64,000 bases of DNA from the IMG/VR virus record IMGVR_UViG_3300045135_002615, positions 232,643 to 296,642 of that record; one strand, 5' to 3'. The position numbers and the translations under genes are program-made. This DNA comes from a virus. The notes beneath the pieces are model-generated. The model did no database searches. It saw nothing but the letters and a program-made list of their open reading frames with translations, and was not told the DNA's origin. Each line of letters begins with the position of its first letter. The first letter of the stretch is position 1. Shown piece after piece: positions 55,635 through 63,990 of the stretch.

Positions 55635-55982
55635 ATGTCCACATACACAACCATTCAAGAAGGTGAGCGTGTTTGGGTTTTAGACAACTCAGAGGTTCTG
55701 AGCTTCTTCTTGTTGCAAAACACTTATGAGAGAGATGGTGGTTTAGGTATTTCACCCTTCGTCTACCGTTGGTTGAAGGACGTGCTCTTAGAGATCGGGT
55801 TTAAGAGGTCTCTGACCTCAAGGTTCATACTCTATATTGGAGACCTTGAGGGAGTGCGTGTAGAAGCGGATTTCACAGACAAAGGGGTGTTTTTACGAAA
55901 CGAGACTAGGACTATAGAGCTAGTCAAGTTGGAAATGTTGTTTTCATTGATAAGGCTTTTATGGAGGGAGTATGCTATGTGA
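55635..55982 (+). CDS. GKR-family paralogue on the plus strand, 115 aa
   Basis: MSTYTTIQEGERVWVLDNSE at the front (GER in place of GKR) and LEMLFSLIRLLWREYAM at the end match the minus-strand family at 43366-50300. AAGGAGG lies close to the ATG. It is controlled by the region with the 28-bp palindrome. Its separate location and strand show that the family has spread beyond tandem duplication. Confidence 0.65.
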   Translation: MSTYTTIQEGERVWVLDNSEVLSFFLLQNTYERDGGLGISPFVYRWLKDVLLEIGFKRSLTSRFILYIGDLEGVRVEADFTDKGVFLRNETRTIELVKLEMLFSLIRLLWREYAM

Positions 55983-56012
55983 CTCTATAAGAGACATGAA
56001 AGGACTTCCTAT

Positions 56013-57392
56013 ATGGCAACAAGAGCACAAAGACTAAAAAAGATACATGACCTACATGAACAAATCGCAAGAGAAACACCTCAGACAGAAAGTCAGCTTG
56101 TGCGTCGGCTCATGTTCGCCAATGGGATGACTGAGGCAGATGTCAGGGCAACTTCTAACTCTTCACTGACTGAGTTTGGTCGTCTAGTTTATAGGGCGTA
56201 CCCTGACAATAAGTACTACTTTAGGTTGGTCTTCACCTTCGGTGTTAAGATCGGGTTCGCCCCCGAAGGTAGATATGGAGGCATCCCTTCACTATCTTCG
56301 ATCAACACTCTTTACTACAAGCTCAAGCGGGAGTCCAAAGCTCAGACGAAGAAGGCTTCTATAGATTTGTTCTACGCAGTAGATTCATGGATGGAGATGA
56401 ATGCCCAAGACATTGACTACATGTTAGTGAAAACACCCCTTTCTTCGTCATCCGGTAAGATTGTCACACATGGTCTACTTAAGCCCATGGTCATTGCTTT
56501 ATGTGATAATCTCAACCAAGCGTTCCCTCAAGGGGTATTCAGTGTTGTCTTATCTACCATTTATTTTGACGCTTCTGAGGGTCATGAGCGTATCGCGTCT
56601 AAAAAAAAAAGTGAAGATGAGGTAGAGGAGGAGGCACTAGAGTTGTTGGCTGACAATGTCCCTAGTTTGCCTATTCCTTCTTCTTTAAAGTCTGATCTGA
56701 AGAAGGACGTAGTAGGTAATAAGAACCTAGTGTCAAAGGGTGTAATCCACACATGGAAACCGTTGAAGGTTCGTGTTGTCAAGGACACCTGGCTCATCCT
56801 TTTGAATGGTACTCCTGAAGAGAAAGCGGCATTTAAGAGAGGCTTTCTAAAATCTGAAGAAAAAGACGAGATGTCTCACGTCCTTGAGGGTTTAGACGCT
56901 CAGCTTGCACTTGCTATTAAGAAAATGCAGGGTCTTCAAACGAGTGATAAAGAGCTAAAAATCAAGAGGGCAGAGCAGGCAGGGTCACTGTTGAAGGGTA
57001 GCCTTCAAGCATCCGGGATGATTGTTTTATTTGCGTTTATTTTCTTGTACTTTAAAGGCGATCCCTACGCAGAGAGTGTTGTAGGGGGTGTGAGTGGAGG
57101 TCTCACGTTTATCTTTAAAGCTATTATCATGGCGGTAAAAGGGATTTCAGGTCCCTTTTCGATTTACTTTTTAGCCTCCACCTTCTATATACCTTTCAGT
57201 AAGACACTCGGCTATCGAGAGGGCACACTCAAGATGCTGAGAGACCTTAAAGATAAGCTCAAGACCAATACCTTTGGGCTCATGCACTACTTGTCAGACA
57301 AGTTTAATATGTTCAAGGGAGGGGTGGTGAAACTCGTAGGGAACGTGTACGAGAGGGTAGTTCGTAAGTTCAGGCGAGCTTCTTATTGCTAA
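56013..57392 (+). CDS. Protein with C-terminal membrane segments, 459 aa
   Basis: Residues 1-310 are soluble and mixed, with a helical N-terminus (ATRAQRLKKIHDLHEQIARE) and an acidic stretch (KKKSEDEVEEEALELLADNV). Residues about 330-400 contain two or three hydrophobic helices (SGMIVLFAFIFLYFKG, VVGGVSGGLTFIFKAII, PFSIYFLASTFYIPF). The tail is basic. It may be a virion protein that enters the membrane during infection, or a membrane-bound assembly factor. AAAGGACTTCCTAT precedes the ATG. The family is not recognised. Confidence 0.65.
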   Translation: MATRAQRLKKIHDLHEQIARETPQTESQLVRRLMFANGMTEADVRATSNSSLTEFGRLVYRAYPDNKYYFRLVFTFGVKIGFAPEGRYGGIPSLSSINTLYYKLKRESKAQTKKASIDLFYAVDSWMEMNAQDIDYMLVKTPLSSSSGKIVTHGLLKPMVIALCDNLNQAFPQGVFSVVLSTIYFDASEGHERIASKKKSEDEVEEEALELLADNVPSLPIPSSLKSDLKKDVVGNKNLVSKGVIHTWKPLKVRVVKDTWLILLNGTPEEKAAFKRGFLKSEEKDEMSHVLEGLDAQLALAIKKMQGLQTSDKELKIKRAEQAGSLLKGSLQASGMIVLFAFIFLYFKGDPYAESVVGGVSGGLTFIFKAIIMAVKGISGPFSIYFLASTFYIPFSKTLGYREGTLKMLRDLKDKLKTNTFGLMHYLSDKFNMFKGGVVKLVGNVYERVVRKFRRASYC

Positions 57393-57394
57393 GT

Positions 57395-57434
57395 CGTTTA
57401 TCATCTCCTTGTGTCAGTTGAGACATAAGGAGGT
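57395..57434 (+). promoter_or_regulatory. CGTTTATC element and SD-bearing hairpin
   Basis: AGTCGTTTATC (57392-57402) precedes a 13-bp stem with two G-T pairs: ATCTCCTTGTGTC (57403-57415) with GACATAAGGAGGT (57422-57434). The Shine-Dalgarno AAGGAGG lies in the 3' arm, four bases before the GTG at 57438. Confidence 0.65.
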
Positions 57435-57437
57435 CAT

Positions 57438-59072
57438 GTGTCCTACTCTAATATGCAAGCTCTGCAAAAGGCAATCGTTAAAAAAAAACAAAGAGAGGTC
57501 ATCTTACCCCCCCAAGAACCACCTCTTATCTCATCGAGCGAGGGTGGTACCGGACTCTACTTAGTAGGGGGTAATAATGGTGAAATATACTCTAGTGGTG
57601 ACATCACGATAGGTCCCTTAGCGAGGGGTGTCTATAATGAGAACTACTCTAAAAACACCATCCTACATGGGCAGGATGATGAGTTAAGCCATGTGGCAGG
57701 TTATGTCTCCATAAGAGGTGGACACATAGCTAATGATGGTTTTCCTGGTTTTCAAGGGGGCACTGTTTATGTTCTTGGAGGAAGGGCGAATGGTGGGTTA
57801 GATGGAGCTGGAACATCCACATGGGGTGGGGACGTAAATGTTATAGCCCCTGGCAGGGGAGTGACCCGTAATTCGGGTCATACCGTGAATATGACCCCTT
57901 ACTCGGGTGGTCTTCAAGTTGGGACACTAACTACCGAGGGAGAAGTCAACTCAGGGGATGTGGTCATTGGAACAGGGGCAGGGACAGAGGCAGGTCATTT
58001 AAGTGGGGATATGACTCTCTCGACAGGGGGTACGGTTGATGGTCAAGTAGGTAGTGTTTTCATTAGTACAGGAGAGACCGCAAGTGGCTTGAGTGGGGAC
58101 ATTGAGATGTCTACCTCTGCTCTAGATTCTGCATCTAGTTCGGGGTATATTATTTTAGAGACAGGTGAGAACCCATCAGGGGATGTAGGGGCTATTGTTA
58201 TCAGAGGAGGTGCTTCTTCACTTAATAATGCACCAGGTAATGTAAGTATCGCAGGAGGTGATCTTGTAGATTATGCAGGAGGGGGTATGGGCTTAGGTGG
58301 GGATGTGTTAATTAGAGGTGGTAGTGTTGAAGGCACTGTTACATCTTCCGCAATCGCAAATGCCGTCAATATCTCAGGTGGTGATGTTTATCCTGATAAT
58401 GCAGGAGACCCCACATATACATGGACAGGTGGTAGTGTCACCATTGAGGGAGGTCTTGCCATAGACTTAACAGGGGCATCCACTACAAGGCGTGGGAATG
58501 TCACTCTGCGGGGTCACTACCTGTTTATGGAAGTCGAAGAGCCTGTAGATTTCTCGTCGTCAGGTATCCAAGCCTTTGCCCCGGACACGCAGGATAGAAG
58601 GCTACCTTTGATTGGGGCAGATGGAATACTCTCTGCTTTGGGCGTGTCCGTCTTAGGTGTGGGGAAATTCAATGTGACTATCCCAGCGGGTAGTCACATC
58701 TACCATCTCTATATGGGGATGAGGAACTACACACTTAATGCAAGTGGCCCTGTGGCAGTACTAGGTGAAGATGCTACAGGTACCCCCATCTACCCTATTT
58801 GTGCAGAGACGTACACAGGGTATGGAGCTACCTATCCTGCATACCTTTACTATGAGCCTAAAGTGTTCTTCTCCATTAGAACCATTTCTAATGGAGCGTT
58901 TGTTGAGATTGCATCAACCCCTATAGCTACAGAAACCTTCACAACCATTTCAGGGGTATATTTAAATCTCATCCAGTTCTCATCACAGGCACCAAATAGC
59001 CAGGTAGATGGACTTAAGAACTTAGGTAACTTTGATGCTGAGGTAGAGATAAACTACTTAGTCTTAGGCTAA
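57438..59072 (+). CDS. Glycine-rich beta-helix-like fibre protein, 544 aa
   Basis: The start is GTG at 57438 (SYSNMQALQKAIVKKK), as an ATG two bases earlier is out of frame. Residues about 40-370 repeat GDVxIxGG-type units (GYVSIRGGHIAND, GGDVLIRGGSVEG, WTGGSVTIEGGLAID), as expected for a beta helix with Gly turns. Residues 370-544 form a separate C-terminal domain (RRLPLIGADGILSALG, IPAGSHIYHLYMGMRNYTL). It is probably a tail spike or adhesin. It shares CTAA with the convergent gene. Confidence 0.75.
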   Translation: MSYSNMQALQKAIVKKKQREVILPPQEPPLISSSEGGTGLYLVGGNNGEIYSSGDITIGPLARGVYNENYSKNTILHGQDDELSHVAGYVSIRGGHIANDGFPGFQGGTVYVLGGRANGGLDGAGTSTWGGDVNVIAPGRGVTRNSGHTVNMTPYSGGLQVGTLTTEGEVNSGDVVIGTGAGTEAGHLSGDMTLSTGGTVDGQVGSVFISTGETASGLSGDIEMSTSALDSASSSGYIILETGENPSGDVGAIVIRGGASSLNNAPGNVSIAGGDLVDYAGGGMGLGGDVLIRGGSVEGTVTSSAIANAVNISGGDVYPDNAGDPTYTWTGGSVTIEGGLAIDLTGASTTRRGNVTLRGHYLFMEVEEPVDFSSSGIQAFAPDTQDRRLPLIGADGILSALGVSVLGVGKFNVTIPAGSHIYHLYMGMRNYTLNASGPVAVLGEDATGTPIYPICAETYTGYGATYPAYLYYEPKVFFSIRTISNGAFVEIASTPIATETFTTISGVYLNLIQFSSQAPNSQVDGLKNLGNFDAEVEINYLVLG

Positions 59073-59416
59073 GACTTCCACCACTCATCAAATGCACCAC
59101 AATCAATACGCTCATAAATGTCATCGGGTATTGACCCTACACAGTCATGATGGAACCACTCCCCGTTCTTCCTGATACGCCATTGCTTGAGGTCTTGATG
59201 GATACTAGGCTCTCTCCACCCTAAGCCTTCAAATGCCGCGATTAAACGTAGCTTATATGTGCTACCTGTCTGTAGTTGCTTAAGTCTCTTCTCAGGGTGT
59301 TTTGACCGACCAATCTTGATCATGCCCGTGTCACTAGACTGAATGAAGTACAGCCAGTCACCCTTCTGCTTCTGAATTTGTATCTTGTATCTTTCTAGTA
59401 TCTCTTTAGAGTCCAT
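59069..59416 (-). CDS. T5orf172 (GIY-YIG-related) domain protein, 115 aa
   Basis: WLYFIQSSDTGMIKIGRSKHPEKRLKQLQ with a following GSTYKLRLIAAFEG, the E/IH segment REPSIHQDLKQ, and GEWFHHD match the T5orf172/MUG113 domain, a GIY-YIG nuclease relative common in phages. The catalytic role is uncertain. The start overlaps the helicase stop by one base (TAATG), so it belongs to the helicase operon. Confidence 0.82.
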   Translation of the reverse strand: MDSKEILERYKIQIQKQKGDWLYFIQSSDTGMIKIGRSKHPEKRLKQLQTGSTYKLRLIAAFEGLGWREPSIHQDLKQWRIRKNGEWFHHDCVGSIPDDIYERIDCGAFDEWWKS

Positions 59417-60930
59417 TATAGCACATCGTCTAAGGGGTTATCGTTTGTCTTGTTGCCCCCTGCCTTCTTAGTCACAGGCTTGAACTGAAGGGGCATATTG
59501 AGAATACGACCATAAGGCCATACGAGCTGAGCTTCAAAGTCTTGGAAAGGTGCTTGGTCACGAGACTTGAGGCACTGATACTTCACTTGTGAGTTCTCAC
59601 GTTGATCGTCTCCATACCAGTTGGAGATCACCACATCCGCTGAACGCTCCGCTTCATTAGCGTAGCTCAAGTGAGTAAGGTTGTATGACCCACCATTCTT
59701 CTCTGCTGCCTTGTAGCCTTCACGACTGATCTGAAACAAACAGAGGATAGGTACACCTTCACCCCTATTGAAGCCCAAAGCTGTCTTCTTCAAGTCACGG
59801 ATCACCTCGTTGAGGCGATCAGTAGTAGAGGCTACCCACTTACGGGGAGAGACAAGCAAGGCGTGGTCAACCACAATCATCTTGATCGGCTCCGCTTGAG
59901 CAAGCACCTCAGCTCGGCTACGCAAGTTCTCAACTGTGAAGTCGAGTGTATTAGGGTCAGCTACCTCAAAACGGATTGACCCGTACTTGCCCGCCTTCAC
60001 ACCATCATCAAGGTCTTTGATGACCTCTTTCATGAACGCGACCTCATCGGTGTTCAAAAGACCATTCTTGATCTTGTGGGGCTCAATGCCCACATCGGGA
60101 CTTTGTGAAGGTTGGATACCTAGAGCCATACGCTTAGCACGGAACTTAGGGTGCATGGAGTGATAGGTGTAGATGATACGCCTACACTGAGAATAGTGCA
60201 TCTCAAGGGAGAAGTAGAGAGTATTAGTCCCACCATAGACAGCCTGGTTGTAAACCCAGTTCATCGCAGAGGTAGACTTCAAGTGACCTGTAAACGCGGC
60301 TAAGATGTAGAGCTCCTTTTTACGGAAGCCTCCAAGAGCTGTGTCGATCATCTCCAACCCTGTGACGGGCAAGATGTCGAGCTTAGAGTCTTTAGCCCTC
60401 TCGTACTCCTCCCAAAAGTCCTCACCATCAGTGAGTGCTTCACCTCCGATGCGAGAGCCAAAGGTAGGGGTGTTGATCTTAGCAACCTCATTAACAAGGA
60501 AGTTGCCCGCATCACGAGAGCCTTTAAGGAGCTTCTTAGAGCGACCCTCCTTCATCTCTAAGCCTGTCTTTGCGATGACCTTTGCGTCAGCCATAGCGGA
60601 GGCGAGCTGAACCATGCGGGACTCTTCAACAGTACGCTCAACGAGAGCCATGAAGTCGCCGCGATAGTAGATGTTCTTATTAGAGATCTGTTGGATGCGG
60701 TCAGCTTCGTCAAACTGCTGTGCTTGCTCGAAGTGATCAATCACACCTGTCATCTCAGGTAGGTGTCCATGCTTGAGGGCGAAGTCTTTGATATACTCGT
60801 AGATGTTGACCTCAGTTGGGAGATCAAAGCGGAGTACGGACTCTCTCAACGCACAGTAGTTGTGGAACATCATGTCTGCATTGTCGCCACGAGCAGGGTC
60901 GGGTAGGATGCTTCTTAAAATCTCACTCAT
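59416..60930 (-). CDS. DnaB-like replicative helicase, 504 aa
   Basis: Residues about 185-470 are a RecA-type DnaB C-terminal domain: TGLEMIDTALGGFRKKELYIL, AAFTGHLKSTSAMNW (Walker A, 211-225), LYFSLEMHYSQCRRI (DnaB motif SLEM), IKMIVVDHALLVSP (Walker B), and PILCLFQISREG followed by YANEAERSADVVI. The Walker A loop reads GHLKST, lacking the usual Gly before Lys, a variant I recall from other phage helicases. It unwinds the fork as a hexamer. Its start overlaps the loader-like gene by four bases. Confidence 0.88.
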   Translation of the reverse strand: MSEILRSILPDPARGDNADMMFHNYCALRESVLRFDLPTEVNIYEYIKDFALKHGHLPEMTGVIDHFEQAQQFDEADRIQQISNKNIYYRGDFMALVERTVEESRMVQLASAMADAKVIAKTGLEMKEGRSKKLLKGSRDAGNFLVNEVAKINTPTFGSRIGGEALTDGEDFWEEYERAKDSKLDILPVTGLEMIDTALGGFRKKELYILAAFTGHLKSTSAMNWVYNQAVYGGTNTLYFSLEMHYSQCRRIIYTYHSMHPKFRAKRMALGIQPSQSPDVGIEPHKIKNGLLNTDEVAFMKEVIKDLDDGVKAGKYGSIRFEVADPNTLDFTVENLRSRAEVLAQAEPIKMIVVDHALLVSPRKWVASTTDRLNEVIRDLKKTALGFNRGEGVPILCLFQISREGYKAAEKNGGSYNLTHLSYANEAERSADVVISNWYGDDQRENSQVKYQCLKSRDQAPFQDFEAQLVWPYGRILNMPLQFKPVTKKAGGNKTNDNPLDDVL

Positions 60931-61643
60931 AGCTTAACTCTCTTGTGTGTTCCAATGGGGGTGGTGCTTGCTTTTCCGTTGCTGGTATTCTGCATACGAA
61001 TCTTCTCTTGTTGCTCGGCTGTAGGTAGGAGCTTAATACGCTCCCACCCATCAATGCACTCCTCTACAGATCGGCTCCAAGCGAGGTGACCTTCTTCTAG
61101 TGGCTTGTCGGGTGACTCTACGATCCATGTAGCTTTATTGAGGTGTTGTCGCATTTCAATGGTCTCGACAAGTACTTCGGGCATGGCAGAGTTACGAGCC
61201 ATCTTAGTACCAAGCCTCACAACAAGAAGATAAGGTGCCTCGGCTAAGTCCTCTAGAGAGTAGACCTTCAAGTCACGTTGGAAGTCAGGGTCCGCGATGT
61301 CCATACCTTGTACTTGCATAGAGCCGAGCCATGCAGACATTAATGTATGGTCACCTACCACCTTTACAAAGAGATTTGGCTTCCTCAAGTGAGCTAAAGA
61401 AGACCTGAGATGGAGTTGGAGGAACCCCTTATCGGCAGTAAGGACGAGGTTCTGATTAGTCTTTCCGTTAAGAGGTGACCTCTTACGGGGTGTTGCTATA
61501 CCGAGATTTGTCCAAGCACGATTGGCTTGGTTAATAAGAGCTTTTTGAACCATACACTCACATGGTATGGCGTTGGGGATGCCGTAGTGTCCGTCATCTT
61601 TTTGGACGAAACCGTAGCCCCCACAGATAGTACAAGTAGTCAT
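60927..61643 (-). CDS. Helicase-loader-like protein with zinc ribbon, 238 aa
   Basis: The N-terminus has a Cys4 zinc ribbon (CTICGGYGF and PCECM: Cys4, 7, 28, 30), as in many DnaC-like phage loaders. The middle and end follow the DnaC pattern (SLEDLAEAPYLLVVRLGTKM, then TIEMRQHLNKATWIVESP). However, the expected GxxxxGKT ATP loop is not seen, so it may not bind ATP. The gene is directly upstream of and overlaps the DnaB-like helicase gene, the classic loader position. Function is inferred from pattern and context. Confidence 0.68.
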   Translation of the reverse strand: MTTCTICGGYGFVQKDDGHYGIPNAIPCECMVQKALINQANRAWTNLGIATPRKRSPLNGKTNQNLVLTADKGFLQLHLRSSLAHLRKPNLFVKVVGDHTLMSAWLGSMQVQGMDIADPDFQRDLKVYSLEDLAEAPYLLVVRLGTKMARNSAMPEVLVETIEMRQHLNKATWIVESPDKPLEEGHLAWSRSVEECIDGWERIKLLPTAEQQEKIRMQNTSNGKASTTPIGTHKRVKL

Positions 61644-61745
61644 GTTCCTCCTTTGTGTTAGATAGGGTTCTTATATAAGCGACTCTCTACATGAACTAGT
61701 TATACTACTATGCCTTCATATAACAGGGACACGAAAGGAGCTATC

Positions 61746-63827
61746 ATGTATTATGCAGCTAAAGTACTAGGGCAAATCTTTGCCAACCCCCCTTACTATA
61801 TCTTGCGTTGCCTTGTCACCTCGCGGGACGGATCAGAGCCGATTGTTGTTAAGGGTAACATCGCGGGTCCCGTTGCTCGGGGTACTGTGTTTACGTTTCA
61901 AGGCAAGAGGTCTCTAGATAAACGAACAGGTAAGTACAACCTCGATGTGGTTCGTACCCCTATTAACCCTAAATACCTAGAGGGCTCTGCCCTGACCCAT
62001 TGGGCAGAGTGGTCTTCCCCTGAGATGGAGGAGAGTGTCTCAATCCTCTCTTCTCTCAGTGAAGCTGGTGTTCCTGTGAGTATCATCAACTCCGTGTGGG
62101 GTGAGATCGAAGGTTCAGCTACGTCCATTAAAGAGAACCCTTGGCTACTCGTATATAAGGGAGTCACTTTTAAGGGTGCTGATGAGATCGCTAAAACCTT
62201 GCTCAAGAATGACTACAACCCCCATGCACCTCAAAGGGTAGAGGCGGCGATCTTTTGGTCACTCTTACAAGGGGTCTATCAAGGGCATTGTCACCTCGAT
62301 AGTAATACGATCTTCCAAGACACCTTTATCCTTACGGGTCTCTCCGACCCGAAGGATATTGTAAAGACCATTAAGGGCATGGTGGACTCTGTACCTGCAA
62401 AGCTCGTTATTGAGTCCGGTGAGGATAAGGCGAAGGCTCTCTTCCTCCCTTCATATCATCGTATGGAATCTGAGGTGGCGGAGTATATCCAATCACCTCT
62501 CAGAGGTGGTTGGGAGATCGAGATCACTGATGATGAAGTGAGAGACTATACGAGATATGACCTCACTGAGAAGCAGATCGGTGCGATTCGTCAAGCTCTC
62601 AAAGAGCCTTTCTCAATCATTACAGGTCTACCGGGTACAGGTAAGACAACGATCTTGAACACTCTCTGTAAGATCTTGAAGGAGCGTAAAGAGAACATAC
62701 TCCTTGTAGCCCCTACGGGTATTGCAGCTAAGAGGGCTTCAAGTCTTACAGGTCTTGAAGCGATGACCATTCACCGAGCCTTTGGTGCGGGTCAGCCTAT
62801 GGAGGAGAAGTCAGAGACTTCAGACTATGAAGGAATCAAGAAGGATGAGGAGACTAGCAACCTAAAGCCCGTCTTTGGTGCGAGTGACCCAAGTAGAGAG
62901 GTATGGAAGCACAGCCCTAATAGTCCTCGTGATGAGAGCGTAGTGATTGTAGATGAAGCCTCTATGGTTGATCTTCACTTGATGTGGAGGATGATGAGAG
63001 GTATCTCCCCTAAGTGTCGTGTGATCATGGTTGGTGATATTGCACAGCTCCCACCTGTAGGTGCGGGGTTTGTTCTCTCAGAGTTGATTGCCTCTAATCA
63101 TTTACCCCGAGTCCACTTGACTGAAGTGTTCCGTCAAGGTGCAGACTCAGAGGTTACGATGGCAGCACATAAGATTCATGCGGGAGACATCCCACATAGT
63201 GGGGAAGACTTCAAGTTGATTGAGGCGTACACCGCTCGTGACGCTACGGATACGATTTTGAAGTTAGCTAGAGATCTCCATATGGATGAGGTAGACTTCC
63301 ATGTGATGTCGCCCACACATCATGGTCAAGCGGGGGTCACTAACCTCAACAAAGAGCTGAGGGCTACTCTCAACCCTGATGTTGGCGGGGTTAGCTTTAA
63401 GATTGGGGGTGACTCTATCCGTGTAGGGGACAAGGTGATGATCACTAAGAATGAGTATGACCTTGGAGTGTTCAATGGTGATGTGGGTAAGATCCGTAAC
63501 ATTGACAAGACCTCTATAGAGGTGGTCATCAAGGGTGTACGCGACATGGTCATAGACATACCTAAAGACGCCGTAGGGAAACTTTTACGTCTTGCCTATG
63601 CTACGACAGTCCACAAGTCACAGGGTCTTGAATATGACGTGATTTTGATGCCTGTTATGAGTACACATGGTAGCAATCTACTTCAGAGATCATTGCTGTA
63701 TACTGCGGTGACGAGGGCGAAGAAGAAGGTGATCTTAGTGGGTGAGCCAGACGCTATCGCTGTATGTGTAGCGAATAAGACATCAGGTGTGAGATACTCT
63801 AGGTTACACACTAGATTTGATGGGTGA
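61746..63827 (+). CDS. RecD-like SF1 helicase, 693 aa
   Basis: The ATG at 61746 (MYYAAKVLGQIF) follows AAAGGAGCTATC. Visible SF1 motifs are ITGLPGTGKTTILN (motif I, about residue 293), VIVDEASMVDLHL (motif II), MVGDIAQLPPVGAG (motif III), LTEVFRQG (motif IV), ATTVHKSQGLEYDVILMP (motif V) and LLYTAVTRAKKKVILVG (motif VI). The N-terminal third is a RecD2-like accessory region. It probably acts in recombination or in clearing forks. It overlaps the small convergent gene by 17 bp. Confidence 0.92.
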   Translation: MYYAAKVLGQIFANPPYYILRCLVTSRDGSEPIVVKGNIAGPVARGTVFTFQGKRSLDKRTGKYNLDVVRTPINPKYLEGSALTHWAEWSSPEMEESVSILSSLSEAGVPVSIINSVWGEIEGSATSIKENPWLLVYKGVTFKGADEIAKTLLKNDYNPHAPQRVEAAIFWSLLQGVYQGHCHLDSNTIFQDTFILTGLSDPKDIVKTIKGMVDSVPAKLVIESGEDKAKALFLPSYHRMESEVAEYIQSPLRGGWEIEITDDEVRDYTRYDLTEKQIGAIRQALKEPFSIITGLPGTGKTTILNTLCKILKERKENILLVAPTGIAAKRASSLTGLEAMTIHRAFGAGQPMEEKSETSDYEGIKKDEETSNLKPVFGASDPSREVWKHSPNSPRDESVVIVDEASMVDLHLMWRMMRGISPKCRVIMVGDIAQLPPVGAGFVLSELIASNHLPRVHLTEVFRQGADSEVTMAAHKIHAGDIPHSGEDFKLIEAYTARDATDTILKLARDLHMDEVDFHVMSPTHHGQAGVTNLNKELRATLNPDVGGVSFKIGGDSIRVGDKVMITKNEYDLGVFNGDVGKIRNIDKTSIEVVIKGVRDMVIDIPKDAVGKLLRLAYATTVHKSQGLEYDVILMPVMSTHGSNLLQRSLLYTAVTRAKKKVILVGEPDAIAVCVANKTSGVRYSRLHTRFDG

Positions 63828-63990
63828 GTAGTTGGTGTCTTACACCAACTAGGTCTCCATTGTAGTCGTACTCAATAGTTCCCCTATCCTTAACTTTTTT
63901 GACCCTCTCCCTTGAGACCAGAACGACTTTGTCCGCATTGGTCTCTCGGAGTATAGCCGCTAAGTGGCTAAAGCTAGGTGCGTTAGTCAT
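63811..63990 (-). CDS. Small hypothetical protein, 59 aa
   Basis: The frame from the ATG at 63990 begins MTNAPSFSHLAAILRETNAD, followed by VVLVSRERVKKVKDRG and DYNGDLVGVRHQLLTH. It stops at TAG (63811) inside the 3' end of the RecD-like gene. AAAAAG precedes the start. The family is not recognised. The 17-bp tail overlap is the same as at two other convergent pairs in this window. Confidence 0.5.
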   Translation of the reverse strand: MTNAPSFSHLAAILRETNADKVVLVSRERVKKVKDRGTIEYDYNGDLVGVRHQLLTHQI

